From Roseibacillus sp. (lineage in GTDB: Bacteria; Verrucomicrobiota; Verrucomicrobiia; Verrucomicrobiales; Akkermansiaceae): a DNA stretch of 64,000 nt. The stretch spans positions 1 through 64,000 of the forward strand of contig JAQWTV010000028.1 in the NCBI GenBank assembly GCA_029242545.1, in the 5' to 3' direction. How positions within the stretch are numbered: the stretch's first letter is position 1; each line of letters opens with the position of its first letter. Shown in pieces: positions 26,414 through 35,572 of this stretch. The notes beneath the pieces are model-generated. The model did no database searches, was not told the origin of the DNA, and saw nothing but the letters and a program-made list of their open reading frames with translations. The position numbers and the translations under genes are program-made.

Positions 26414-27439
26414 CTATTGATCCGGTTGGTGGCTCTCCGCCCTGTTCTGCACGCGCCACCTCGGCAAGGCCTCGTCTAGGAGAGCCCGTGCATAGGGGCC
26501 CACCCAGGAATATCCGGTCCGCCTCTCATGCGAGATCTCCGCCAAGCTCGCTCTCGGAACACCGTCACGACTTGAGAAGATCGGCTTATTAGACTGCAAA
26601 TCATAAAACCGAGCCCAAAGCGGGAGCGCTTGAGGGTCCTTCACCATAACAACATCAATGCCCCCCGCCTTACTCCCATCTGTTTTTCGCTCCACGCGGA
26701 TCCCTGTTAGCTTGGCCCGCTTGAACCAAGCAACCGCACCCTCGATAGCCCGTCTCACATTTTTATCCGGATTCTCAATCCTCATGAGGAAGCGGACGAT
26801 CCCAACTGATTCCATGCCGCTAAGAGACGGGAGCTCGTAGGACCTCCCACCGCAAGGAGCGAGAGTGCGACGATCGTGCTGGGCACACCAACTGGTAGGA
26901 ACCCCATCGGCCATTACCTGGCACCTCAGGATACAGGCTATTCCCCGCGCCACCGCTTTGGCAGAGCGTCCGCGGACGGAAGGGGGAACAAAGCGGAAAG
27001 CCGGTGCCTCATCAGCTATATCCTTGAGCAGGTTCATCACCCCGATCATCGCGTTGTCATTGAAGGTCACCTCAAGGGTATACCCCTGACCTCCGGGAAA
27101 CTTCTGGGGCCACCCTCCGTTGTCCAGCTGCCCCTCCAGCAGATAGTCAATACCCCTTAATGCAGCCAGTTTGAGCTTCGGCTCTGCTGAGACCTTCAAG
27201 GCTGCAGCAAGTAAGCGGATTTCGGTATAGGTTGCCCCATTATCAATCGTCGTGTCGCCTTGCGAGCGTTGTTCCTGGAGCTGCTGATGCTCGCGCGCAG
27301 GCAGAATTCTCTTCCGATCATAGTTCTTGGGCCAACCCCCAGAATTGCGCTGATAGGCTAGGATCGTTTCCACCACTGGCGCATCCTCTGCGAACGTCCA
27401 GGGGCAGAGCACCGTGAGTAACATAAATGCCAATTTCAT
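26414..27439 (-). CDS. Exported pectate lyase, family PL10-like
   Basis: Cleaves polygalacturonate by beta-elimination. Characteristic PL10 (Pel10Cm/PelA) motifs are present: GGWPKN, DTTIDNGAT, GGWPQKFPGG, FNDNAMIGVMNLL, SWCAQHD and LWARFYDLQSNKPIFSSRDG. ATG at 27439 follows GAGAAAGGA, a good ribosome site, and gives a signal peptide MKLAFMLLTVLCPWTFA; the open frame upstream to 27547 is not used. The 341-residue length is normal. It lies 76 bases after the sialate O-acetylesterase on the same strand, consistent with a small polysaccharide-degradation operon. Confidence 0.9.
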   Translation of the reverse strand: MKLAFMLLTVLCPWTFAEDAPVVETILAYQRNSGGWPKNYDRKRILPAREHQQLQEQRSQGDTTIDNGATYTEIRLLAAALKVSAEPKLKLAALRGIDYLLEGQLDNGGWPQKFPGGQGYTLEVTFNDNAMIGVMNLLKDIADEAPAFRFVPPSVRGRSAKAVARGIACILRCQVMADGVPTSWCAQHDRRTLAPCGGRSYELPSLSGMESVGIVRFLMRIENPDKNVRRAIEGAVAWFKRAKLTGIRVERKTDGSKAGGIDVVMVKDPQALPLWARFYDLQSNKPIFSSRDGVPRASLAEISHERRTGYSWVGPYARALLDEALPRWRVQNRAESHQPDQ

Positions 27440-27515
27440 TCCTTTCTCCCTAGGAATCAATCTCTTGGAAAGTGCCTTGAAAATCATACGTCCTTCCCTG
27501 CCCTCAACTTTAGCC

Positions 27516-29201
27516 TTACGGAGACACCTCATAAAGGGCCTCCCCATAATGAGGTTTCAAAGGCCACTTATCCGTACGGAAAGGGTAGGCCGGGAGCTCT
27601 TTTCCATTCATCAGGGACCCCAGCGGCAGATTCGACCACGCATATCGTACAGCAACTGGGTCGGGAACATTCTCAGACCAGATTTCTACCATCGCGCGGG
27701 CTTTCTGGCCACCAATCACCCGAGCCTCCGCATGGTGGAAAACCCTGTCAGGTCCTGCAATGTAGAAGCCCCTGGCATCAGTGCGCTCAAGCCTGAGGCC
27801 CTGATCACTTCCCTCTTCAAAGATAACCCGGATCCTGCCCTTGCCCTTTTCCATCGAGTCGTAGATCGGGCCATGCCACTGCAGCGGTTTCCCCCGGGAA
27901 CTATCCATTACTCCATGGACCTCTGAGAGAGCCCAGCGAGCCGCCCGGTCGCCAACTGGATACTTTCGGCCTGGGTGAATACTACTGTTACTGTTTGCAT
28001 CGAAACTGACAATCAATCCTGTGTTCGGAGTAGCGCGCCATGTATTGAACTGCACTTCCCTGACGATGTTCGTATGATGATTCATATCATAGGTCATCGA
28101 GCGTCGAGTGCTCCACCCGGCAATCTGGATCATGCCGAAAGGGAGTTTCTCATTTCGAAACAGCTTCCGCCAGTCAGAGACCACCGCAGGAAAGGTTTCG
28201 CGAAAGGGAATCCAAGCGTCCCCGAAGGAGTTGTTCTCGCCCTGATAGAAAAGAACCCCTCGCAGGCTCAGGCCTGCCATAGGCATAATCATCGCATTGA
28301 GTGGTCCCGCTGGGATCCGGCCCGCCGCCGGATCCTCGTAATTTCTGGGATTCGGCCGGCCCGGGGGATCCTTCTCGCCCCGGCCCCGTGCCTCCTGAGC
28401 CACAGCTTCCCATTGCTTTTGCGCGAGCTCGAAGCGTTTGGATGCTCCCTGCTCTCCTCCTCCAGCGATCCATTCCCTGCACTTCTCGTCATAGGCCTCC
28501 AGATAGGATTCCGCAGCCGGCAGGGTCTCTAGCGTCTCCCGGCTCACCCAGTGCTGCGCCATCGTTCCGCCCCAGGCCGCGTTAATAAGCCCGATCGGCA
28601 CGTCGAGGCGACGATGCAAACGCTGCCCAAAGAAATAGGCTACCGCGGAGCACTCTCCCGAGGTCTCTGGACTACACGATATCCATGCCCCTTCTCCTTT
28701 CTCCCTTGGGAAATTCTCACGCGGTCCCGGCGAGCCCGCGGGCCGAATTTGGAGGAAGCGGAGAGCCGGATAGTTCGAGGAGGGTATCTCCAAATCGGCA
28801 TCACGAGAGCTCCGCAACCGCCACTCCATATTGCTCTGCCCACCACAGAGCCAAACGTCGCCAACAAGGACATCCTTGAAAACGAGGGCCTCGTCATTGC
28901 TCCTCACCGTGAGAGCCTGGCCGGAAGACTGGGCCGACATAGCAGCTAACGCGACCTCCCACCTCCCTTTGCTATCCGGAATAACAGTCTCGCTTTTACC
29001 AGCAAAGAAGACCGTGACGGGATTTTCTGCGCCGGCCCAACCCCAGATACGTATGGGCTTATCTCTTTGCAGAACCATCTTGTCTCCAAATATGTTTGGC
29101 ATTTTCAATTGCTGCTCAGCGTCGACCCTGGAGCAGCCCAGAATCAGGGCGAGTAAGAGGGTCAATTTTATCGAAAAGAAGGGGCTCTCGTGGATGTGCA
29201 T
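27516..29201 (-). CDS. Exported sialate O-acetylesterase (SGNH-type)
   Basis: Removes O-acetyl groups from sugar residues. The family motif CGGQSNMEW has the nucleophile Ser123 in GQSNM. YFFGQRLHRRL, WGGTMAQHW, FYQGENNS and a C-terminal His in SSIHPGRKYPVGDRAARWAL complete the family pattern. ATG at 29201 gives an export signal with a lipobox-like LILGC (Cys23), so it may be lipidated. The 561-residue length is within range. Pectin is often acetylated, and this gene precedes a PL10 pectate lyase, so acetylated pectin is a plausible substrate (inference). Confidence 0.9.
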   Translation of the reverse strand: MHIHESPFFSIKLTLLLALILGCSRVDAEQQLKMPNIFGDKMVLQRDKPIRIWGWAGAENPVTVFFAGKSETVIPDSKGRWEVALAAMSAQSSGQALTVRSNDEALVFKDVLVGDVWLCGGQSNMEWRLRSSRDADLEIPSSNYPALRFLQIRPAGSPGPRENFPREKGEGAWISCSPETSGECSAVAYFFGQRLHRRLDVPIGLINAAWGGTMAQHWVSRETLETLPAAESYLEAYDEKCREWIAGGGEQGASKRFELAQKQWEAVAQEARGRGEKDPPGRPNPRNYEDPAAGRIPAGPLNAMIMPMAGLSLRGVLFYQGENNSFGDAWIPFRETFPAVVSDWRKLFRNEKLPFGMIQIAGWSTRRSMTYDMNHHTNIVREVQFNTWRATPNTGLIVSFDANSNSSIHPGRKYPVGDRAARWALSEVHGVMDSSRGKPLQWHGPIYDSMEKGKGRIRVIFEEGSDQGLRLERTDARGFYIAGPDRVFHHAEARVIGGQKARAMVEIWSENVPDPVAVRYAWSNLPLGSLMNGKELPAYPFRTDKWPLKPHYGEALYEVSP

Positions 29202-29469
29202 TGTGAGGGAAAGGGGTGGGTCTCGAGGTCTTTGGTTCCAAAGGTGACTGATATGTAACGGGGCAGGCTTTATTAGAAAGCATCCTCGTCATGCTCTAGC
29301 GGCCTGCCCTGCGCTTATGGTTGTAGCTGGCGAGAGGATGCTATCATGCGTAAGCACCTTATCGCAAGGAGCCTCCCTTGCTTTGCTCCGACATGTGCCC
29401 ATCAAATACACACTGTTGAGCACCGGATCTGCTCTCGACTTCTTCTGGGGACTCCCCAATCTCACCTTT

Positions 29470-30186
29470 GTGTCACCGCTCATCCAAGCTGCTGACCAGC
29501 TCCGCAGGGCGCTGCGACCCCTTACTTTTCCGGAACCCGTTGCCCACACCTACAACCCGCTGGAATATGCCTGGGAACGCCATTGCGACTATCTCGAGCG
29601 CTTCGGCCAGGGCCACAAGCGCGTTCTTCTTCTCGGAATGAACCCGGGGCCATTTGGCATGGCACAAACAGGTGTTCCCTTTGGCGAGATCGCCGCGGTC
29701 CGCGACTGGATGGGTATCTCAGGACATGTGGGGAAGCCCGAACCTGAACACCCTAAACGCCCAATAACCGGATTTGGGTGTGAGCGGTCGGAGGTTAGCG
29801 GAAGGCGTCTGTGGGGGCTTTTCGCAGAGCGCTTCCCGAAGCCCTGCGAATTCTTTGAAAACTACTTCGTAGCCAATTACTGCCCACTGGTCTGGATGAA
29901 GGATACAGGGGCTAATCTAACCCCTGACAAAATCCCCGCGGAGGCAATGAACCCCGTCGACAAAGCCTGCCTGAGCCATCTCGAAACTATTATCGCCCTG
30001 CTCGAGCCCGAATACCTTGTCGGAGTTGGTGCCTACGCTCAGAAACAACTGGCTGGGATCGCAGAGAAGATGAACCCGGAGCCTGAAGTGGGGAGAATTC
30101 TGCACCCAAGCCCTGCCTCTCCAGCCGCGAACAGGGACTGGGCTGGAACAGCAAAGAAGCAGCTGCAGGAGCTCGGAATCTGGTAA
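29470..30186 (+). CDS. SMUG1-type uracil-DNA glycosylase
   Basis: Excises uracil and oxidised pyrimidines from DNA for base-excision repair. The motif LLLGMNPGPFGMAQTGVPFG, then HPKRPITGFGCERSEVSGRR, and HPSPASPAAN near the C-terminus are diagnostic of the SMUG1 group. GTG at 29470 gives 238 residues, close to the family norm. A GTG/ATG-initiated extension to 29317 has no SMUG homology, so the downstream start is preferred; this is a judgement. A second, different uracil-DNA glycosylase lies at 43431. It converges with leuA 17 bases downstream. Confidence 0.9.
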   Translation: MSPLIQAADQLRRALRPLTFPEPVAHTYNPLEYAWERHCDYLERFGQGHKRVLLLGMNPGPFGMAQTGVPFGEIAAVRDWMGISGHVGKPEPEHPKRPITGFGCERSEVSGRRLWGLFAERFPKPCEFFENYFVANYCPLVWMKDTGANLTPDKIPAEAMNPVDKACLSHLETIIALLEPEYLVGVGAYAQKQLAGIAEKMNPEPEVGRILHPSPASPAANRDWAGTAKKQLQELGIW

Positions 30187-30203
30187 CCGGTCTCCCTGCG
30201 CCC

Positions 30204-31892
30204 TTAGCGGAGAAGATTCCAGGCGCTGACCAGAGCCTGAAGCCCTGCCATCTCGATCGAGGGATCAATCCCCGCGCCCCAGACCAGACGCCCGTCATCG
30301 TGCTTCAATTGCACATACGCAGCAGCGTCAGAGCTGGATCCGTCCCGGAGAGAGTGAGACCGGTAATCCGTGAGGACGAAGTCTTTCTTCCCGTCTTCTT
30401 CAAGGGCATGGACAAGCGCATTAATAGGCCCGTTCCCAAGCCCCGCAATGACACGCCGTTCCTCCTCCAGTAGAACCTCAGCACAACACCGGACTGTCCC
30501 TCGCTGACCGGTTTCCTGCTCAAGCTCGTAGCTGATGACCTGAAGGGGCTTCACCACGTTGGCAAAATACTGGAAAAACGCATCCTTCACCTCTGCAGGA
30601 TTCAGTTCTCTACCAAGCTCGTCGGCAAGATCATAAACCTGCTTGCCGACTTGCGGGTGCATGGTCTTGGGGAGATCGAATCCGTATTCACGGTCGAGAA
30701 TATAGGCCACCCCTCCCTTCCCCGACTGAGAATTGATTCGAATAATTGCCTCATAGCTCCGGCCGATATCCTCAGGATCAATCGTAAGATAGGGGACCCC
30801 CCATTTGATTGATTCCTCTTTCGCTCCCGCAACATCACTATGGCGCCTGTCCAATCCCTTCTTGATGGCGTCCTGGTGACTACCGGAGAACGCAGTAAAG
30901 ACTAGTTCTCCCGCATAGGGCTGGCGATCAGGGACCTCCATTCGCGTGGTACGCTCGTAGACTTCCCTGATTCGGGGCAGATCCGTAAAATCGAGGCCGG
31001 TTTCGATTCCATGACTGTTCATGTTCAGCGCCGCAACCACGATGTCTAGGTTTCCGGTGCGTTCCCCGTTACCGAACAGCGTGCCCTCCACCCGGTCGGC
31101 CCCAGCCAGAAGGCCAAGCTCAGTAGCCGCGATTCCAGTACCTCTATCGTTGTGAGTATGAAGGGAAACCTGGACACACTCTCTCTCCTTCACGTTACGA
31201 CAGAACCACTCTATCTGATCAGCGTGAACATTTGGAGTCGTCCACTCGACAGTAGCAGGGAGATTGAGAATAACCGGTTTATCAGGCGTTGGTCGCCATA
31301 CCTCCATCACGGCCTCACAAACCTCCAGAGCGAAATCCAGCTCCGTGTCTGAAAACGATTCCGGGGAATACTCGAGGTCTACATCGGTGCCCGGCACGCT
31401 TGGAATCAATTCCCTGACCATCGTCGCTCCGTCAACAGCCATTTGCCTGATATCCTGCCTGCTAGCATCCCCGAATGTCACCCGTCTTTGCAGCGGAGAC
31501 GTCGAGTTGTACATGTGGACGATTGTATTCTTTACTCCATCAATAGCCTCAAATGTCCGCCTAATCAGATGCTCCCGAGCCTGCACAAGAACCTGCACCT
31601 TGACCCCGTCCGGAATCAGGCCGTCATCGACGAGGCGCCGAAGGAAATTGAATTCAGTTTCGGAGGCTGAAGGAAACCCTACTTCTATCTGGGTGAATCC
31701 GACTTCTACCAGCAGCTCAAACATCTCCAGCTTTTCCTCCACGCTCATTGGCACCGGGAGGGACTGGTTCCCATCCCTGAGGTCTACGGAACACCATACT
31801 GGTGCCGCGGTAATTGTCCGGTCGGGCCATTGGCGGTCCGCTAGCCCAACTTCAGGAAAGGGCTGGTATTTACGGATCTTTTGTTTGTTCAT
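30204..31892 (-). CDS. leuA: 2-isopropylmalate synthase (long LeuA2 type)
   Basis: Condenses acetyl-CoA and 2-oxoisovalerate to 2-isopropylmalate, the committed step of leucine synthesis. The TIM-barrel active site is clear: CSVDLRDGNQSL at the N-terminus, LHTHNDRGTGIAATELGLLA with metal-binding His-x-His-Asn, and GNGERTGNLDIV. The C-terminal ~130 residues form the LeuA regulatory domain (feedback by leucine is known for the family). The 562-residue length fits the actinobacterial/fungal-like LeuA2 group. ATG at 31892 is used; frame-open residues upstream have no homology. It is divergent from the lar genes. Confidence 0.93.
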   Translation of the reverse strand: MNKQKIRKYQPFPEVGLADRQWPDRTITAAPVWCSVDLRDGNQSLPVPMSVEEKLEMFELLVEVGFTQIEVGFPSASETEFNFLRRLVDDGLIPDGVKVQVLVQAREHLIRRTFEAIDGVKNTIVHMYNSTSPLQRRVTFGDASRQDIRQMAVDGATMVRELIPSVPGTDVDLEYSPESFSDTELDFALEVCEAVMEVWRPTPDKPVILNLPATVEWTTPNVHADQIEWFCRNVKERECVQVSLHTHNDRGTGIAATELGLLAGADRVEGTLFGNGERTGNLDIVVAALNMNSHGIETGLDFTDLPRIREVYERTTRMEVPDRQPYAGELVFTAFSGSHQDAIKKGLDRRHSDVAGAKEESIKWGVPYLTIDPEDIGRSYEAIIRINSQSGKGGVAYILDREYGFDLPKTMHPQVGKQVYDLADELGRELNPAEVKDAFFQYFANVVKPLQVISYELEQETGQRGTVRCCAEVLLEEERRVIAGLGNGPINALVHALEEDGKKDFVLTDYRSHSLRDGSSSDAAAYVQLKHDDGRLVWGAGIDPSIEMAGLQALVSAWNLLR

Positions 31893-32245
31893 GATCAGAT
31901 TGGATTGGCGAATAGTTACCTTTTGGCACAGTCTTGGCAAACGTATCGGACGCAGTTCGTCCCGACATGCAGGAGGCATTTGCTGGACCAATACAGACAG
32001 CCGGGGACTAACGTCCAAGCTGCGGCACAAGAAGAAGAGGTGCTAGTGTCCAAATGTTCACGGCTGGCAGGATTTGCATGAGGCGTTGGTCCTGTCGAGT
32101 GAAAAGGGTTTCCCCGTATCGTGGCGCCTCCATTCATCTCCTCATATTTCAGCCGCTGGAATAGAAAAACGCCTCTTTGGTTGCCTGCCGTCTTGCCGAA
32201 TGGCTCTGCATACCTTTGCGTAAGGGCAGACCTCAAGGTCCCTGC
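31893..32245. promoter_or_regulatory. Divergent intergenic region between leuA and larE
   Basis: About 350 bases without a convincing gene. Toward leuA (minus strand) there is a weak -35 TTGCCA (31935-31940) and -10-like AACTAT (31912-31917) separated by 17 bases, giving a very short leader. No leader peptide with a run of Leu codons and no T-box was recognised. Toward larE no good promoter pair was seen. Confidence 0.3.
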
Positions 32246-33049
32246 ATGAAAGATTCTCCCCGACTTCTGGCCTCAAAAATCGTCCAGGATTTCGAGCGCG
32301 TCCTCGTCGCCTTCTCTGGCGGGATCGACAGCACTCTGGTTCTACGAGTCGCCCACGAGCAACTCGGAGCCAATGCGGTAGCGATCACTGCGGTCTCCCC
32401 AAGCCTTGCTCAGAGTGATTTAGAGGCCGCCCGGGGTATTGCCTCCGAGATTGGGGTCGCCCACGAGGTGGTCCAAAGCCGCGAAACAGAAGACCCCCGC
32501 TACCAGCGCAACGACTCGCAGCGCTGCTATTTTTGCAAAACCAATGTCTATCAGTGCCTGATCGACTACGCGAAGGCTGAAGGCTTCACCTGGATCCTTG
32601 ATGGTACCAACGCTGATGATCTTGGAGACCATCGCCCGGGTCTCCGGGCCGCAAGAGAGCACGGGGTTCGCAGCCCGCTTCAAGAAGCCGGGATAGGGAA
32701 GGAAGAGATCCGCGAATGGGCAAAACAGCTCGGCCTTTCCAACTGGAACCGCCCTGCCAATGCCTGCCTTTCCTCCAGAGTTCCCTATGGCTCGGAGGTG
32801 ACCCCGGAGAAGCTCGCTCAGGTTGAAAAGGCTGAAGCCGCGCTCCGAAAGCTGGGATTTCGCGAGCTTCGAGTCCGGCATCACGACCAGATCGCCCGTA
32901 TCGAGGTCAGTCAGGACGAGCTCTCAAGCGCGGTGGAACAAAGCGATCAAATTACAAAGGCGATGAAGGATGCAGGGTTCCCCTATGCCACTCTGGATCT
33001 AGCGGGATTCCGATCAGGGAGTATGAATGATGTCCTCAGGAGAAAATGA
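32246..33049 (+). CDS. larE: ATP-dependent sacrificial sulfur transferase LarE
   Basis: Donates sulfur from its own cysteine to the pyridinium precursor of the nickel-pincer nucleotide cofactor. The PP-loop SGGIDST (24-30) binds ATP. RCYFCK (93-98) and RPANACLSSRVPYG (169-182) match the family, with the sacrificial-type Cys at 174. ATG at 32246 gives 267 residues, the usual length; the open frame upstream to 32177 is unconserved. The stop overlaps the larB start by 4 bases (ATGA), so translation is coupled. Confidence 0.93.
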   Translation: MKDSPRLLASKIVQDFERVLVAFSGGIDSTLVLRVAHEQLGANAVAITAVSPSLAQSDLEAARGIASEIGVAHEVVQSRETEDPRYQRNDSQRCYFCKTNVYQCLIDYAKAEGFTWILDGTNADDLGDHRPGLRAAREHGVRSPLQEAGIGKEEIREWAKQLGLSNWNRPANACLSSRVPYGSEVTPEKLAQVEKAEAALRKLGFRELRVRHHDQIARIEVSQDELSSAVEQSDQITKAMKDAGFPYATLDLAGFRSGSMNDVLRRK

Positions 33050-33810
33050 ACCCCGAACGCATAGAACGACTACTCAACCAGGTCGCCGGGGGAGAAGTGA
33101 CTGCCGCTGAAGCCCTGGAGGAGCTGCGCGAACTACCCTTTCAAGACTTGGAGCACACTATCGTCGACACCCACCGGGAGCTGCGGCAGGGTGCGCCCGA
33201 AGTCGTCTTTGGAGCAGGAAAGAGTGGGGAACAACTGGTTGAGATCCTTGGTCGGATTTACCAGAGTCACCATCGGGCTCTCGCTACAAGGGTCTCCCGC
33301 CGCAAGGCCCGCATAGTGGAAGAGCTGCTGCCAGAGGCGCGCTACGACAGGCTTTCGCGACTTCTTATCCTGGGACAGCGCCCGGAACCAAGAGCCCATC
33401 CCTACGCAGTGGTCGCCTGTGCGGGGACCTCGGATTTGCCTGTAGCAGAGGAGGCCTCGCAGACCCTTGAGTTTCTCGGTCACCGGGTAGAACGCGTCAC
33501 GGACGTAGGAGTCGCCGGGTTGCACCGGCTTCTGGATAAGTTAGGAACTCTTCGAGCAGCAGGAGTGGTGGTTAGCGTTGCGGGGATGGAGGGAGCCCTC
33601 ACCAGCGTGATTGGAGGATTGGTCGCCTGCCCCGTCGTGGGAGTTCCTACCAGTGTGGGATACGGGATCTCAAGAGGTGGCGAGGCCGCCCTGCACGCAA
33701 TGCTTTCGTCGTGTGCTTCTGGTGTCTCCGTAGTCAACATTGATAACGGATTTGGCGCGGCGATGGTCGCCAGTTCCATCATTCGCTCCAGGAAGGAAGA
33801 CGCCTGTTGA
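33046..33810 (+). CDS. larB: Nickel-pincer cofactor biosynthesis protein LarB
   Basis: LarB carboxylates and hydrolyses nicotinic acid adenine dinucleotide in the first step of pincer-cofactor synthesis. The C-terminal half is PurE-like (VVACAGTSDLPVAEEA, VERVTDVGVAGLHRLL, VVSVAGMEGALTSVIGG, VGVPTSVGYGISRGGEAALH, VVNIDNGFGAAMVAS), matching LarB closely. The N-terminal ~90 residues carry the family's helical part and FGAGKSGEQLVEIL. Length (254 aa) is normal. It overlaps larE by 4 bases and is 38 bases before larC, so the three form one operon. Confidence 0.94.
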   Translation: MNPERIERLLNQVAGGEVTAAEALEELRELPFQDLEHTIVDTHRELRQGAPEVVFGAGKSGEQLVEILGRIYQSHHRALATRVSRRKARIVEELLPEARYDRLSRLLILGQRPEPRAHPYAVVACAGTSDLPVAEEASQTLEFLGHRVERVTDVGVAGLHRLLDKLGTLRAAGVVVSVAGMEGALTSVIGGLVACPVVGVPTSVGYGISRGGEAALHAMLSSCASGVSVVNIDNGFGAAMVASSIIRSRKEDAC

Positions 33811-33848
33811 GGCTTTCCTTTGGGGCTAATACCCTTTCCAATCCCCCC

Positions 33849-35054
33849 ATGCGCACGGCTTACTTTGACTGTATCGCGGGAGCAAGCGGAGACATGATGC
33901 TTGGAGCTCTGGTGGATGCGGGTCTGCCCGCTGACCAACTGGAAGCCGAGCTCTCCAAGCTTAACCTGAAAGACTTCCACCTGCACATCAATCGGGTCTC
34001 TAAAAATGCCTTCAGCGCGGTCAAGGTGGACGTCCATGTGCACGACGACGCCCCGGAGCGTCACCTTGCCGATATTCTGCAAGTGGTTAATGACAGTTCC
34101 CTCTCCGGGCAGGTCAAGGAGACCGCGACCCGGATCTTTACTCGGATCTGCGAGGCAGAGGCTGCGATTCACGACTCCACGGTCGACAAGGTCCACCTTC
34201 ACGAGGTGGGTGGGGTCGATGCTATTGTCGACGTTTGTGGAACCCTCGCCGGGCTTGAAGCCATGGGTATCGAGCAGGTTCACGTCTCTCCGTTTCCTCT
34301 CGGCCGAGGATTTGTGACCGGCGCGCATGGACAAATTCCCCTCCCTGCCCCTGCCGCCATCGCACTCATGAAAGGTTGCCCTGTCGCAGGCACCGCCATC
34401 GACGCCGAGCTGGTAACTCCGACCGGTGCAGCAGTCCTCTCCGAGGTAGCAGATGGATTCGGACCCATTCCCCCTATGGCCCTGAACTCAATTGGATACG
34501 GGGCTGGAACCAACGATCTGGAGATCCCGAACGTCCTGCGCCTTATTTTGGGCGACGCGACGGGGAGTTCCCGCATCCTGACCGAAACCCTAGTACAGCT
34601 CGAAACGAATCTTGATGACGAATCTCCAGAGCTGGTGGGCCATCTCTCTCAGCACTTGATGGGAGCAGGAGCTCTTGATGTCTCGGTGATTCCTGCCCAG
34701 ATGAAGAAAGGGCGGCCTGGAATACTTCTTCAGGTCCTGGCCAAGCCACAGCAGGCCGAATCCCTTGAGCACCTGCTCTTCCATGAGAGCTCCACCCTCG
34801 GAGTGCGCCGTCAGGAAGTGCAGCGGAATTCACTGCCCCGTCGCAATGAAGTCGTTGCCACCAAATTTGGTAAGATTCGAGTTAAGATCGCGGAGCTGCC
34901 GGGCGGGCAGTCCCGCGTGACTCCGGAATATGAAGACTGCCGAGAAGCGGCCGCCGAAAGCGGAACTCCTATCCGAGAAGTCTACCACCAGGTGGAACAC
35001 GAGGCCGCTCATGCTCTGAACCTCCCCCATTCTCATGATGGGCATGCCCACTGA
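33849..35054 (+). CDS. larC: Nickel-insertion protein LarC (single intact frame)
   Basis: LarC inserts nickel into the pincer cofactor using CTP. Family motifs are present: YFDCIAGASGDMMLGALVDA, KVHLHEVGGVDAIVD, GRGFVTGAHGQIPLPAPA and QLETNLDDESPE. ATG at 33849 gives 401 residues covering both the LarC1- and LarC2-type halves in one frame, unlike Lactobacillus plantarum, where a ribosomal frameshift joins them. The C-terminus ends in a His-rich tail (HSHDGHAH) that could hold nickel. It completes larE-larB-larC. No LarA gene is in the window. Confidence 0.94.
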   Translation: MRTAYFDCIAGASGDMMLGALVDAGLPADQLEAELSKLNLKDFHLHINRVSKNAFSAVKVDVHVHDDAPERHLADILQVVNDSSLSGQVKETATRIFTRICEAEAAIHDSTVDKVHLHEVGGVDAIVDVCGTLAGLEAMGIEQVHVSPFPLGRGFVTGAHGQIPLPAPAAIALMKGCPVAGTAIDAELVTPTGAAVLSEVADGFGPIPPMALNSIGYGAGTNDLEIPNVLRLILGDATGSSRILTETLVQLETNLDDESPELVGHLSQHLMGAGALDVSVIPAQMKKGRPGILLQVLAKPQQAESLEHLLFHESSTLGVRRQEVQRNSLPRRNEVVATKFGKIRVKIAELPGGQSRVTPEYEDCREAAAESGTPIREVYHQVEHEAAHALNLPHSHDGHAH

Positions 35055-35130
35055 GAACAAAGGCATTCCAAAGCGCGGACCCACTTGCTATTTTCCGTTC
35101 CCTCTCCCCTCCCGGAGTGTAGGGTAAGCC

Positions 35131-35496
35131 GTGCTTCAAATAGTCTTCAATGTGATTAGTGCTGCTGAGATCTCCCAACTCGGCACGCTCGAACAGCTCG
35201 AGCTACTTGACGAATTCAAGGTCAAGGAGGAGGACCTTGAGCATCTGGAGGATGATCGTTTCGGCCGGATCGAGAGAGACAACAAGGTTCTTTTCCGCTT
35301 TCGCGCGAAAGAATGGAGGTTCTATTTCGAAGTGCTCGACGATCACGTCAAAGTTCACCGGGTCCTTCACAAGAATACGTTTCAGGACTTCCTCTTCCGA
35401 TCGAAGCTACCTTTTGGTGCAGAGGACGAGGAACTCGCCCAATCCAAGCAGTTCTGGCATCTGATCGAAGAAGGTCGCAATGCTAAGCCAAGCTGA
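35131..35496 (+). CDS. Small RelE/ParE-like protein, orphan
   Basis: A 121-residue cytoplasmic protein of unknown function. A helical N-terminal half (EISQLGTLEQLELLDEFK) is followed by a beta-rich part, RIERDNKVLFRFRAKEWRFY then EVLDDHVKVHRVLHKNTF, which resembles RelE/ParE-type toxin folds. No antitoxin gene is seen next to it: larC ends 76 bases upstream and the next gene is on the other strand. It could equally be a housekeeping protein of this lineage. The start is a GTG at 35131; another GTG at 35152 is possible. Confidence 0.6.
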   Translation: MLQIVFNVISAAEISQLGTLEQLELLDEFKVKEEDLEHLEDDRFGRIERDNKVLFRFRAKEWRFYFEVLDDHVKVHRVLHKNTFQDFLFRSKLPFGAEDEELAQSKQFWHLIEEGRNAKPS

Positions 35497-35572
35497 ATTC
35501 AACCAACCGGATGCGAATATCCGGAATTCGGAGGGCCGCTGCTCCCAGGATTTTCCCGGTGATCTTGGACCT

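Noticed and set aside
33480-34334. 284-codon minus-strand frame opposite larB/larC
   Set aside because: Overlaps two conserved genes in antisense. No domain pattern was seen in the translation.
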